64,000 nucleotides of DNA from Paracidovorax konjaci (lineage in GTDB: Bacteria; Pseudomonadota; Gammaproteobacteria; Burkholderiales; Burkholderiaceae_C). This document shows, piece after piece, positions 49,403-59,491 of the stretch. The number at the start of each line of letters is the position of its first letter. Position 1 is the stretch's first letter. Made by a program: the position numbers and the translations under genes. Where the stretch lies: positions 372,001 to 436,000 of the forward strand of contig NZ_FOMQ01000001.1 of assembly GCF_900112675.1 (NCBI RefSeq). Direction: 5' to 3'. A model generated the notes under the pieces. It did not search any database. It was not told the DNA's origin and saw only the letters and a list, made by a program, of their open reading frames with translations.

Positions 49403-50620
49403 ATGAAGAAACAACAACGGACGGCCCCCCTCAAGACCCTCGCGGTGGCGCTCGGCCTGGCGGGGCTCTGCGCCTCGGCGGCGGTGCAGGCGCAGGACGG
49501 CAAGGTGAAGATCGGCTTCATCACCGACATGTCGAGCCTCTATGCCGACGTGGAAGGCAAGAACGGCGCGGTGGCGATCCAGATGGCGATCGACGACTTC
49601 GGCGGCAAGGTGCTCGGCATGCCGATCGAACTGGTGACGGCCGACCACCAGAACAAGGCGGACATCGCCGCCTCGAAGGCGCGCGAGTGGATCGATACGC
49701 AGGGCCTGACGATGCTGTTCGGCGGCACCAACTCGGGCACGGGCCTCGCCATGGCCAAGGTGGCGCAAGAGAAGAAGCGCGTCTTCGTGGTGAACGGTGC
49801 CGGCACCTCGGCACTGACCAATGAGCAGTGCAGCCCCTACACCGTGCACTACGCCTACGACACCGTGGCGCTGGCCAAGGGCACGGGCGGCGCCGTGGTG
49901 CAGCAGGGCGGCAAGGACTGGTTCTTCCTCACGGCCGACTACGCGTTCGGGGCCGCGCTGGAGGCCGACACCGCCAAGGTCGTGAAAGAAAAGGGCGGCA
50001 AGGTGGTGGGCAGCGTGAAGCACCCGCTCAACGCCTCCGACTTCTCCTCGTTCCTGCTGCAGGCGCAGAACTCCAAGGCGCAGATCCTGGGCCTGGCCAA
50101 TGCGGGTGGCGACACCATCAACGCGATCAAGGCCGCGCGGGAATTCGGCATCAACAAGAGCATGAAGATGGCCGGCCTGCTGGTGTTCCTCACCGACATC
50201 CACAGCCTGGGCCTGAAGAACACCGAAGGCCTGCTGCTCACCACGAGCTGGGACTGGAACCTCGACGACAAGACGCGCGCCTTCGGCCGCAAGTTCTTCG
50301 CCAAGACCAAGCGCATGCCCACCGACATCCAGGCGGCCGACTACTCGGCCACCATGACTTACCTCAAGGCCGTGGAGGCCGCCAAGAGCACGGATGCCGA
50401 CAAGGTGATGGAGAAGCTCAAGTCCACGCCCATCGACGATTTCTACGCCAAGGGCAGCATCCGCCCGGACGGCCGGTTCGCGCACGACATGTACCTCGTG
50501 CAGGTCAAGGCGCCCGCCGAGTCGAAGGAGCCCTGGGACTACTACAAGGTGGTCGCCAAGCTGCCCGCCGACCAGGTCTGGACCACCAAGGCCGAAAGCA
50601 AGTGCGCGCTCTGGAAGTGA
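49403..50620 (+). CDS. Periplasmic substrate-binding protein 1 of the Liv-type importer
   Basis: 405 residues with a Sec signal peptide (about 1-30, LAVALGLAGLCASAAVQAQ). Type I periplasmic binding fold (Peripla_BP_6): KIGFITDMSSLYADVEGKNG, LFGGTNSGTGLAMAKVAQEK and YAYDTVALAKG, ending with a KCALWK tail. SD AAGGAG. It captures the substrate for LivHM. A close paralogue follows directly. Confidence 0.93.
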   Translation: MKKQQRTAPLKTLAVALGLAGLCASAAVQAQDGKVKIGFITDMSSLYADVEGKNGAVAIQMAIDDFGGKVLGMPIELVTADHQNKADIAASKAREWIDTQGLTMLFGGTNSGTGLAMAKVAQEKKRVFVVNGAGTSALTNEQCSPYTVHYAYDTVALAKGTGGAVVQQGGKDWFFLTADYAFGAALEADTAKVVKEKGGKVVGSVKHPLNASDFSSFLLQAQNSKAQILGLANAGGDTINAIKAAREFGINKSMKMAGLLVFLTDIHSLGLKNTEGLLLTTSWDWNLDDKTRAFGRKFFAKTKRMPTDIQAADYSATMTYLKAVEAAKSTDADKVMEKLKSTPIDDFYAKGSIRPDGRFAHDMYLVQVKAPAESKEPWDYYKVVAKLPADQVWTTKAESKCALWK

Positions 50621-50709
50621 GCGCTCCGGAAGTGGGCGGGGGCTGAACCGGCCCCTCCCGCTTTCCTTCCCCCGCGATGGACGAACGACAACACCAGGAG
50701 ACAAGCACC

Positions 50710-51915
50710 ATGGCACCAGGAATCACGAAACTCGCGCTCGCCCTCGGCGCTGCAGGACTCTGCGCGGCCTCGGCCGTGCACGCGCAGCAGGACGCCCCCG
50801 TGAAGATCGGCTTCATCACCGACATGTCGAGCCTCTATGCCGACGTGGAAGGCAAGAACGGCGTGGTGGCGATCCAGATGGCGATCGACGACTTCGGCGG
50901 CAAGGTGCTGGGCCGCCCGATCGAGCTGCTCACGGCCGACCACCAGAACAAGGCCGACATCGCGGCCTCCAAGGCGCGCGAATGGATCGACACGCAGGGC
51001 CTGACCATGGTCTTCGGCGGCACCAACTCCGGCACGGCGCTCGCCATGGCCAAGGTGGCACAGGAAAAGAAGCGCGTGTTCATCAACAACGGCGCGGCCA
51101 CCTCGGCGCTCACCAACGAGCAGTGCAGCCCCTACACGGTGCACTACGCCTACGACACCGTGGCGCTCGCCAAGGGCACGGGCGCGGCCGTGGTGGACGG
51201 CGGCGGCAAGAGCTGGTTCTTCCTGACGGCCGACTATGCCTTCGGCCACGCGCTGGAAGCCGACACGAGCGCCGTGGTCAAGGCCAAGGGCGGCACGGTG
51301 GTGGGCGCGGTGCGCCATCCGCTCAACGCCTCGGACTTCTCCTCGTTCCTGCTGCAGGCGCAGAACTCCAAGGCGCAGGTGCTGGGCCTCGCGAACGCGG
51401 GCGGCGACACGATCAACTCGATCAAGGCCGCCAAGGAATTCGGCATCGGCAAGAACATGAAGCTCGCCGGCCTGCTCATCTTCTTCAGCGACATCCACAG
51501 CCTGGGCCTCAAGACCACCGAAGGCCTGCAGTTCACCACCAGCTGGTACTGGGACCTGAACGACGAGACGCGCAAGTTCGCCGACCGCTTCATGGAAAAG
51601 ACCAAGCGGCGCCCCACCGAGATCCAGGCGGCCGACTACTCCGCCACCATGAACTACCTCAAGGCCGTGGAAGCCGCCAAGAGCATCGAGGCCGACAAGG
51701 TGATGGAGACCTGGCGCGGCATGAAGATGGACGACTTCTTCAACAGCGGCACGCTGCGCCCCGACGGCCGCTACGTCCACGACATGTACCTCATGCAGGT
51801 CAAGACGCCCGCCGAATCCAAGGGCACCTGGGACTACTACAAGCTCGTGAAGAAGCTGCCCGGCGACCAGGTGTTCGCGACCAAGGCCGAGAGCAAGTGC
51901 GCGCTCTGGAAGTGA
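50710..51915 (+). CDS. Periplasmic substrate-binding protein 2 of the Liv-type importer
   Basis: 401 residues from ATG 50710 (AGGAG at 50696); ATG 50677 would spoil the signal peptide. Highly similar along its whole length to the preceding protein: both have GFITDMSSLYADVEGKNG, a TADHQNKADIAASKAREWID block and the same KCALWK tail. This indicates tandem duplication. Differences cluster in the second half (WYWDLNDETR against WDWNLDDKTR; METWRGMKMDDFF against MEKLKSTPIDDFY), which could change ligand choice. 89 bases after the first copy. Confidence 0.92.
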   Translation: MAPGITKLALALGAAGLCAASAVHAQQDAPVKIGFITDMSSLYADVEGKNGVVAIQMAIDDFGGKVLGRPIELLTADHQNKADIAASKAREWIDTQGLTMVFGGTNSGTALAMAKVAQEKKRVFINNGAATSALTNEQCSPYTVHYAYDTVALAKGTGAAVVDGGGKSWFFLTADYAFGHALEADTSAVVKAKGGTVVGAVRHPLNASDFSSFLLQAQNSKAQVLGLANAGGDTINSIKAAKEFGIGKNMKLAGLLIFFSDIHSLGLKTTEGLQFTTSWYWDLNDETRKFADRFMEKTKRRPTEIQAADYSATMNYLKAVEAAKSIEADKVMETWRGMKMDDFFNSGTLRPDGRYVHDMYLMQVKTPAESKGTWDYYKLVKKLPGDQVFATKAESKCALWK

Positions 51916-51965
51916 TCCGGGCCGCCTGAGCCTTCTCCAAACCCCGCCATCCACGCCACCATCCC

Positions 51966-52850
51966 ATGGAAATCTTCGGTGTCTCCCTGCCGGCCCTGCT
52001 GAGCCAGCTCCTGCTGGGGCTGGTCAACGGCTCGTTCTACGCCATCCTCAGCCTGGGGCTGGCGGTGATCTTCGGCCTGCTCAACGTCATCAACTTCGCG
52101 CACGGCGCGCTGTTCATGCTGGGGGCGCTGCTCACGTGGATGGCCGGGTCCTACTTCGGCATCAACTACTGGGTGATGCTCGTCGCGGCGCCGCTCGTGG
52201 TGGGCGCGTTCGGCGTGCTCATCGAGCGGCTGCTGCTGCGCTGGATCTACAAGCTCGACCACCTCTACGGGCTGCTGCTCACGCTGGGGCTCACGCTGCT
52301 GATCGAGGGCGTGTTCCGCTCGATCTACGGCGTCTCCGGACTGGGCTACGACACGCCCGAGCTGCTGGAGGGCGCGACCAGCCTGGGCTTCATGATCATG
52401 CCCAACTACCGGGCCTGGGTGGTGGTGGCTTCCATCGTCGTGTGCCTGAGCACCTGGTTCGTCATCGAGAAGACCAAGCTGGGCGCCTACCTGCGCGCCG
52501 GCACCGAGAACCCCCGTCTGGTGGAGGCCTTCGGCATCAACGTGCCGGTGATGATCACGCTCACCTATGCGTTCGGCGCGGCGCTCGCGGCCTTCGCGGG
52601 CGTGCTGGCGGCGCCGGTCTACCAGGTGACGCCGCTCATGGGCCAGAACCTCATCATCGTGGTCTTCGCGGTGGTGGTGATCGGCGGCATGGGCTCCATC
52701 ATGGGCTCCATCCTCACGGGCCTGGGCCTGGGGGTCGTCGAAGGTTTCACGAAGGTGTTCTACCCCGAGGCTTCCTCCACCGTGGTGTTCGTCATCATGG
52801 TGATCGTGCTGCTGATCCGCCCTGCCGGCCTGTTCGGCAAGGAAAAATAA
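51966..52850 (+). CDS. livH: LivH-like permease subunit
   Basis: 294 residues, about eight membrane helices. NGSFYAILSLGLAVIFGLLNVINFAHGALFM and the GAAL..GVLAAPVYQVTP loop with MGS motifs are typical of LivH. Follows the second binding protein by 50 bases. Confidence 0.93.
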   Translation: MEIFGVSLPALLSQLLLGLVNGSFYAILSLGLAVIFGLLNVINFAHGALFMLGALLTWMAGSYFGINYWVMLVAAPLVVGAFGVLIERLLLRWIYKLDHLYGLLLTLGLTLLIEGVFRSIYGVSGLGYDTPELLEGATSLGFMIMPNYRAWVVVASIVVCLSTWFVIEKTKLGAYLRAGTENPRLVEAFGINVPVMITLTYAFGAALAAFAGVLAAPVYQVTPLMGQNLIIVVFAVVVIGGMGSIMGSILTGLGLGVVEGFTKVFYPEASSTVVFVIMVIVLLIRPAGLFGKEK

Positions 52851-52874
52851 CAACGACAGGAAGCGGCTGCGCAC

Positions 52875-53855
52875 ATGAACCACAAAACCCTCGCCACCTT
52901 CGGCTATGGCCTGCTGCTGCTGGGCCTGCTGGCCGCGCCGTTCCTCGGCGCCTATCCCGTCTTCGTGATGAAGCTGCTGTGCTTCGCCCTGTTCGCCTCG
53001 GCGTTCAACCTGCTCCTGGGCTATACCGGGCTGCTGTCCTTCGGGCATGCGGCCTTCCTCGGCGGCGCGGCGTATGTCACGGGCCATGCGATCAAGGTCT
53101 GGGGGCTCACGCCCGAAGTCGGCCTGCTGCTGGGCACGGCCGGCGGCGCGCTGCTGGGCCTGCTGTTCGGCTGGCTCGCCATCCGGCGGCAGGGCATCTA
53201 CTTCTCGATGATCACGCTGGCGCTCGCGCAGATGCTGTTCTTCGCCTGCCTGCAGGCGCCCTTCACGGGCGGCGAGGACGGCCTGCAGGGCGTGCCGCGC
53301 GGCAAGCTGTTCGGCGTGCTCGACCTCTCCAGCGATCTGGCGATGTATTACGTGGCGCTCGCCGTGGTGGTGGTGGCCTTCCTGGTCATCGTGCGCACCA
53401 TCCATTCGCCCTTCGGCCAGGTGCTCAAGGGCATCAAGGAAAACGAGCCGCGCGCCATTTCGCTGGGCTACGACACGCAGCGCTTCAAGCTGCTGGCCTT
53501 CGTCATCTCGGCGGCCATCGCCGGGCTGGCAGGCTCGCTCAAGACGCTGGTGCTCGGCTTCGCCACGCTGTCGGACGTGCACTGGACGGCGTCGGGGCAG
53601 GTGATCCTGATGACCCTCGTGGGCGGGCTGGGCACGCTCTCGGGGCCGCTCGTGGGATCGGCGGTCGTCGTACTGCTGGAGAACAAGATCGGCGAATTCG
53701 GCAACCTGCTGGCCTCGCTCACGGGCGTGGACTGGTTCCGCACGCTGGGCGAGTCGGTGACCATCGTCACCGGCCTGATCTTCGTGGTGTGCGTGCTGGC
53801 CTTCCGCCGCGGGATCATGGGCGAGATCCTGGCGAGAATTAGGAAAACCCCCTGA
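52875..53855 (+). CDS. livM: LivM-like permease subunit
   Basis: 326 residues, about ten membrane helices. The characteristic LLLGYTGLLSFGHAAFLGGAAY, RTIHSPFGQVLKGIKENEPRA (EAA-type coupling loop) and GLAGSLKTLV are present. Last gene of the operon livG-livF-SBP1-SBP2-livH-livM; a GC-rich stem-loop lies 32 bases after the stop. Confidence 0.93.
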   Translation: MNHKTLATFGYGLLLLGLLAAPFLGAYPVFVMKLLCFALFASAFNLLLGYTGLLSFGHAAFLGGAAYVTGHAIKVWGLTPEVGLLLGTAGGALLGLLFGWLAIRRQGIYFSMITLALAQMLFFACLQAPFTGGEDGLQGVPRGKLFGVLDLSSDLAMYYVALAVVVVAFLVIVRTIHSPFGQVLKGIKENEPRAISLGYDTQRFKLLAFVISAAIAGLAGSLKTLVLGFATLSDVHWTASGQVILMTLVGGLGTLSGPLVGSAVVVLLENKIGEFGNLLASLTGVDWFRTLGESVTIVTGLIFVVCVLAFRRGIMGEILARIRKTP

Positions 53856-53887
53856 GTCGCCTTCTGCGCCTTCCCCCAAGGGGGACG

Positions 53888-53922
53888 ACGCCGGTGGCCC
53901 GGCAAAGCCGGTTCCACGGCGT
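53888..53922 (+). terminator. Two-tier GC-rich stem-loop after livM
   Basis: Outer arms ACGCCGGTGG and CCACGGCGT, inner CCGGC-AAA-GCCGG. No T-run. It lies between livM and the convergent AttH/CrtC-like gene, so it could serve both directions. Confidence 0.45.
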
Positions 53923-54037
53923 CTGCTGGCGTGGCCTGCTCCGCGGCCATCTGATTGGTGCGGCTCTGATTATTCAAAGGCCGTGAACAGGGCTTGCATC
54001 TGATGGCCCAAGAGGTCCGGGTTTTTCACAGGCCGCA

Positions 54038-55189
54038 TCACAGGCGCAGCGCGCCCGCGTAGCCGGTGAGTTCCAGATAGCCGCGTCCCACTTCGCCTCC
54101 GGAGGCGTCGCGCAGCGTGCTGAGGCCTTCCCAGTAGATCGCGCCGGTGGAGCCGCGGCTGTCCAGTTCCTGGTCGTCGACCAGGGCATCGACCTCGAAT
54201 CGGCCGGCGGGTGTGTCGATGCGCCAGGCGACGGGGTAGCGCGTGCCGGTGCGCGGGCTGGTCCAGTGGCGCAGGGGCGTGAAGGCCATGGCTTCGGCCT
54301 GCTCGAAGACCTGCAGCGCGGCGTTCGCGCCCGCGCGGAACGAACCGCTGGCCCAGAGCGTGCTGCCGTCCTGGCGGCGCAGCCGGAAGGCGGTGAGGGC
54401 GCCGCCGCCATCGAGGTTCATGCCGATCCAGTCCCAGCCCACGGCCTCGGGGTGCATCAGGGCCTCGCTCCATTCGTGGTCGAGCCAGGCGCGCGCCGCG
54501 GGGCCGCCGGTGGCGCCGGGCGGCGCGATGGCGATGCGGCGGCCCGGCAGGGTGATGGTGCCGCGCACCTCCAGCTGGGGCTGGCTGTAGTAGTAGCTCG
54601 CCTGCTCCGGCTGCGGGCCCTTGCGCGACAGGCCTTGCCGGCCCTGCAGGATGGGAGGCTGGGTGGTATCGAACTGCAGGTCGAGGCTGAACGGACCGGC
54701 CGGAATGCGGGCTGTGTAGCGGCCGCCGCCCGCATGCGCCGTGGCTTCCCGCACCAGCGACCAGTCACTGATGTGGACGGCCGTGTCGGCTTCTTCCGCC
54801 TGCGCGATGCCGAAGCCCGCGCGGGCGATGCGCTGGTCGTGCAGCAGCGCGCGGCCCCGTACGTCGGTCACGGCCGCATGCGCGAACAGCAGCTGCCGGA
54901 CCGCGAACGCCGAGCGCAGCGTGCGGGTCTCGTCCACGCGCGAGCGGAAGAAGGTGACCTGGAACCCCCAGTCCTGCCCGTTCGCATGCGCATGGCCGGT
55001 GATGTACCACCACTCGGTGCGCTGCTCCGGGTGGCTGCCGTGGTCGCGCGGAAAGCGCAGGGCCCGCGCGGGCAATGCGCTGGCAGGCTGCGGCCATGCC
55101 CCGCCGGAGGCCGCGGCCGCGCTTCCGAGCGCGGCGGCCAGCCATGCGCGCCGCGTGGCATGGGTCGGCAGGGGCGGCGGCGATGGCAT
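54038..55189 (-). CDS. AttH/CrtC-like lipocalin-domain protein, Tat-exported
   Basis: 383 residues. Twin-arginine signal TRRAWLAAALGSAAAAS near residues 12-28, so the folded protein is likely exported to the periplasm. HPEQRTEWWYITGHAHANGQDWGFQVTFF and LDHEWSEALMHPEAVGWDWIGMNLDGGG are the two conserved blocks of the AttH/hydroxyneurosporene (carotenoid 1,2-hydratase) family. They form a two-domain lipocalin-like barrel, and the Trp/His/Glu-rich motifs are its active or binding sites. No carotenoid genes are in this window, so a carotenoid role is not supported. It lies 26 bases after the cysteine-synthase-type gene on the same strand, a possible operon. Confidence 0.8.
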   Translation of the reverse strand: MPSPPPLPTHATRRAWLAAALGSAAAASGGAWPQPASALPARALRFPRDHGSHPEQRTEWWYITGHAHANGQDWGFQVTFFRSRVDETRTLRSAFAVRQLLFAHAAVTDVRGRALLHDQRIARAGFGIAQAEEADTAVHISDWSLVREATAHAGGGRYTARIPAGPFSLDLQFDTTQPPILQGRQGLSRKGPQPEQASYYYSQPQLEVRGTITLPGRRIAIAPPGATGGPAARAWLDHEWSEALMHPEAVGWDWIGMNLDGGGALTAFRLRRQDGSTLWASGSFRAGANAALQVFEQAEAMAFTPLRHWTSPRTGTRYPVAWRIDTPAGRFEVDALVDDQELDSRGSTGAIYWEGLSTLRDASGGEVGRGYLELTGYAGALRL

Positions 55190-55215
55190 GGAGCGGGCCC
55201 GTGCGGCACGGCCGG

Positions 55216-56301
55216 TCAGCCGTTCATGCTGGCATGGATGCCGGCCCGGGCCGCGCCGCAGTCGCCGATGGTGCCGGCCACCCAGGCGTCGTCGAAGTAC
55301 GTGGGCAGGTAGCGTTCGCCGGAATCGCACAGCAGCGACAGCAGGGAGCCCTGTTCTCCGCGCTGCCGCATGGCGCTCGCCAGGCGCAGCATCGCCACGA
55401 AGTTGGTGCCCGTGGACGGGCCCACGCGCCGCCCGAGCAACTGCGACAGCACCTGCATCGCCGCCACGGATTCGGTGTCGGCCACTTCCTCCATGCGGTC
55501 CACCAGCGTGCGGATGAAGCTCGGCTCCACGCGGGGGCGGCCGATGCCTTCGATGCGCGAGCCCGGCGCCGTGAGGGCCGCGTTGCCCGTGCGGTGGTAG
55601 GCGCTGAACACCGAGCCCGCCGGGTCGGCCACGCAGATCTGCGTGGCGTGCTGCTGGTAGCGGATATAGCGGCCGACGGTGGCGCTGGTGCCCCCCGTCC
55701 CGGCGCCCACCACGATCCAGCGCGGCACCGGATGGCGCTCGCGCTGCATCTGCAGGTACATGCTCTCGGCGATGTTGTTGTTGCCGCGCCAGTCGGTCGC
55801 GCGCTCCGCGTAGGTGAACTGGTCCATGTAGTGGCCGCCCGTCTCCGCGGCGATGGTGCGTGCCGCGTCGTAGACCAGGGCCGCGCTGTCCACGAAATGG
55901 CAGCGCCCGCCGTGGAACTCGATCAGTGCCACCTTCTCCGCCGAGGTGCTGCGCGGCATCACGGCCACGAACGGCAGGCCCAGCAGCCGCGCGAAATACG
56001 CTTCGCTCACGGCCGTGGAGCCGCTGGACGCCTCGACGATGGTGGCGCCTTCCTGCACCCACCCGTTGCACAGCGCATAGAGGAACAGCGACCGGGCCAG
56101 GCGGTGCTTGAGGCTGCCGGTCGGGTGGGTGGATTCGTCCTTGAGGTAGAGGTCGATGCCGTGCGCCGCATAGGCGGGCAGGTTGAGGGGGATCAGGTGC
56201 GTATCGGCGCTGCGCTGGTAGTCGGCTTCGATGCGGGCGATGGCGTTGTGCAGCCAGCCGCCGCCGGTCGCGCCCAGGCCGTGGGAAGGAGATGCGGTCA
56301 T
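55216..56301 (-). CDS. PLP-dependent cysteine-synthase-family enzyme (Cds1-like)
   Basis: 361 residues, fold-type II. The PLP lysine is in [13 protein letters not shown], the substrate loop [12 protein letters not shown] replaces the usual TSGNTG, and the PLP-phosphate loop is [14 protein letters not shown]. The SSGSTA variant is typical of the Cds1-like L-cysteine desulfhydrase subfamily and some lyases rather than CysK. Possible reactions are cysteine to pyruvate plus H2S, or beta-replacement. ATG at 56301. Convergent spacing to the glycosyltransferase is 113 bases. Confidence 0.82.
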   Translation of the reverse strand: MTASPSHGLGATGGGWLHNAIARIEADYQRSADTHLIPLNLPAYAAHGIDLYLKDESTHPTGSLKHRLARSLFLYALCNGWVQEGATIVEASSGSTAVSEAYFARLLGLPFVAVMPRSTSAEKVALIEFHGGRCHFVDSAALVYDAARTIAAETGGHYMDQFTYAERATDWRGNNNIAESMYLQMQRERHPVPRWIVVGAGTGGTSATVGRYIRYQQHATQICVADPAGSVFSAYHRTGNAALTAPGSRIEGIGRPRVEPSFIRTLVDRMEEVADTESVAAMQVLSQLLGRRVGPSTGTNFVAMLRLASAMRQRGEQGSLLSLLCDSGERYLPTYFDDAWVAGTIGDCGAARAGIHASMNG

Positions 56302-56414
56302 CCGGCGAGTATCGCAGCGCCGGTGCGGTTGCAGGCCGGTCGAAGGCCCGCAGCGGGGGCCCGGAGTTCAGGGCCAGGGGGAGCTGGCACGGGCGTGGCC
56401 CGGCAGTGCGATGG

Positions 56415-57491
56415 CTACAGGCCGAAGAACGGCCCGTTGGTCTCGATGCGCGCGGCCTCGGAGGCCGGGTAGTGGCGCTCCTTCAGCAGCGTGCGCAGCG
56501 CCTCGCGGCCCTGGTCCAGCGCGTTGGCGTAGAAGGCGCTCACCGTCAGCTCGTCGAGCGCGCGCCATGCATACACGGCGGCATCCACGAACAGGATGTC
56601 GGCGGGCCGCGGAATGCGCACCGCCTGTTGGGCGTAGAGGTGTGCCAGGGCGAACTCCGACCGCAGCCGGTGGTAGCGCGCGAGTTCGCAGAGCGGCTCC
56701 GCGCGCGAGGGGCGCTGCGTATAGGCCGCCAGGTAGGCTTCGCGCACTTCCGGTGCGGAGCTGCCCAGGCGCTCGGTGAGGGCGGCGACCTGGAACACGG
56801 CGTACCAGCATTCCTCGTCCCAGCCGCCCATCGCCGCGCGGCGCCGATAGGCTTCGCGCGACTCTTCCAGGCGGCCGGCGTCGCGCAGGCTCTGTGCCAG
56901 GTAGAACGCGTAGCGCGTGTTGCCGGGTTCGTCCCGCAGGGCCTGTTCGAGCAGCGCGATGTCGCGCTGGTAGGTCAGCGGGTCGCGCGCGCGTGCACCG
57001 TCGTGCGATACGTCGATGAGCACCTGGGGCAGCGATGCCCAGGGCCCGTGCGCGGGGGCGGTGAGGTATTCATGCAGCACGCCTGCCCAGCGCCAGGCGA
57101 CGCGCGTGGCCACCATGCTGTTGCGCTGGTACTCGCAGTCGTTCATGCGGCAGGAGAACAGATACCCGTCCGCTGCGAGTTCGGGCCAGGCGAAGCCCTG
57201 CGGCACGCGCAGCTGCTCGTCGGCATCGATGAAAAGCAGGTAATCCGCCTGCGGGCGGGCCAGTTCCAGCGCCTCGTTGCGGTTGTGCGCGAAATTCTTC
57301 CAGGGCCGCTCGTGCAGGCTGCCCGGCACGTCCTGCAGGAAGTCGCGGACCACCTGCTGCGTGCCGTCCGTGGAGCCCGTGTCCACGATCACCCAGTGGT
57401 CGATGAGGGACCGCACGGAAGCGAGGCACCGGGCGATGACCGGTGCCTCGTTCTTCACGATCATGTTGAGGCAGATGCGGGGGCGGCTCAC
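56415..57491 (-). CDS. Family 2 glycosyltransferase with TPR-like C-terminal part
   Basis: 358 residues. The GT-A domain begins ICLNMIVKNEAPVIARCLAS and has the Asp sites VIVDTGSTDGTQ and LLFIDADEQL. The second half (about 190-340) is helical with TPR-like repeats (YAFYLAQSLRDAGRLEESREAYRRR). This fold combination is seen in glycosyltransferases that modify proteins or surface glycans. It lies 69 bases downstream of the collagen-like gene, whose Thr-rich repeats could be its acceptor (inference). Confidence 0.85.
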   Translation of the reverse strand: MSRPRICLNMIVKNEAPVIARCLASVRSLIDHWVIVDTGSTDGTQQVVRDFLQDVPGSLHERPWKNFAHNRNEALELARPQADYLLFIDADEQLRVPQGFAWPELAADGYLFSCRMNDCEYQRNSMVATRVAWRWAGVLHEYLTAPAHGPWASLPQVLIDVSHDGARARDPLTYQRDIALLEQALRDEPGNTRYAFYLAQSLRDAGRLEESREAYRRRAAMGGWDEECWYAVFQVAALTERLGSSAPEVREAYLAAYTQRPSRAEPLCELARYHRLRSEFALAHLYAQQAVRIPRPADILFVDAAVYAWRALDELTVSAFYANALDQGREALRTLLKERHYPASEAARIETNGPFFGL

Positions 57492-57560
57492 GGCGGTCAG
57501 GAGTGCAGGTGCCGGATCATCATCGCGCCAGGGCAGGGTACGCCCCGGCGCTGCAGGCTG

Positions 57561-58514
<954 letters not shown>

Positions 58515-58583
58515 GGCAAACCCTCTCTCTTTTCTGGTCGGTGTGATGAATGTTGCAGGCCGCTGGGTGCGGCCCGGGTTGGA

Positions 58584-59291
58584 TCAGCCGCGGCGGCGGG
58601 TGTGGGCCGCCAGTTCGCGCCGCTTCCAGAACATCGTTCCGGCCATCAGCAGCGACAGCAGCATGAGGCCGTACTCGCTCAGCGTGGGGATCGAGGTCAG
58701 CGCAGGTGCTGCCGCGCCGATCTGCACCGTGGGCGGAACCGAGGCGAAGTTGCGCACGACGGTGGCCGCGGGGCCGAGGTTGATCACGGCGGTGCCGCTG
58801 GCGGACACCAGTTGCACCGGCTGGCCGGCCGTGCCCTGCAAGGTGAGCGTGCCCAGCACGGTGATGTTCGCGCCTTGCGGCAGCACGAAGGTGCGCCCGG
58901 TGGTGCTTTGCAGCACGAGGTTCTGCACGACGATGGTGCCGCTCAGCTGGGAGGTATTGCCGGGATCGCAGCCGTCGCGCAGCACCAGCGTGTTGTTGCC
59001 CGTGTTCAGCGTGCCTGCGGCGACGACATCGCCGCCCACGGAGATCGTGCCGCCCGAGCCGGTCACGTTGGAGCCGGAACCGAAGGTGGCGGTGGAGTCC
59101 ACCGACAGCGTGCCCCCGGTGAGGTTCAAGGTGCCCTGCATGTCGAGTGCCGTGCAGGCGATGTCCACGGCGCCGCCGGGAGGAACGTCGAGCGAGCCGC
59201 CCGGAGGCACGACCCATTGCGCGGCCGCCGGCGCGCAGAGAGTCAGGGCCAGCGTTGCGCCGGCCAGCCAGCGCAGGGAATGTCGAACCAT
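58584..59291 (-). CDS. IPTL-CTERM-type surface/exported protein
   Basis: 235 residues from ATG at 59289-59291, which has a strong GAGGAGG. Signal peptide 1-24 (LAGATLALTLCAPAAA). The body is a Gly/Thr/Val-rich beta-repeat pattern (TLNLTGGTLSVDSTATFGSGSNV) suggesting a beta-solenoid. The C terminus is IPTLSEYGLMLLSLLMAG followed by WKRRE: a classic IPTL-CTERM sorting signal (short Pro motif, one membrane helix, basic end) recognised by an exosortase-like protease. No such protease is in this window. Confidence 0.88.
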   Translation of the reverse strand: MVRHSLRWLAGATLALTLCAPAAAQWVVPPGGSLDVPPGGAVDIACTALDMQGTLNLTGGTLSVDSTATFGSGSNVTGSGGTISVGGDVVAAGTLNTGNNTLVLRDGCDPGNTSQLSGTIVVQNLVLQSTTGRTFVLPQGANITVLGTLTLQGTAGQPVQLVSASGTAVINLGPAATVVRNFASVPPTVQIGAAAPALTSIPTLSEYGLMLLSLLMAGTMFWKRRELAAHTRRRG

Positions 59292-59435
59292 GGGAAACCT
59301 CCTCTTCCGTCCACGGCCTCTGGAAGGGCCCGGTCCGGCGATGTGTTGAATGGATTGCAGCGACAGGCGTTCAGGGAAAAAACCTGTCTGCAGGACGGAC
59401 CCCCTCATGCAAGTCCGACAAGTTCATTTGCAATT

Positions 59436-59453
59436 GTTCTATTTTGCTAGAAC
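59436..59453. promoter_or_regulatory. Perfect palindrome, possible operator
   Basis: GTTCTA-TTTTGC-TAGAAC lies in an AT-rich island 145 bases upstream of the IPTL-CTERM gene (minus strand) and 40 bases after the ABC permease stop. Arms of 6 bp are exact. It could bind a dimeric regulator; no consensus is recognised. Confidence 0.35.
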
Positions 59454-59491
59454 ATAAATCAAAACTATGATTTTTTGTTACGGTTTTCCAC

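Noticed and set aside
54038-55189. AttH/CrtC-like gene as evidence of carotenoid synthesis
   Set aside because: No other carotenoid gene in the window; the family includes many non-carotenoid members.
59436-59453. Palindrome as a LexA box
   Set aside because: Does not fit CTGT-N8-ACAG.
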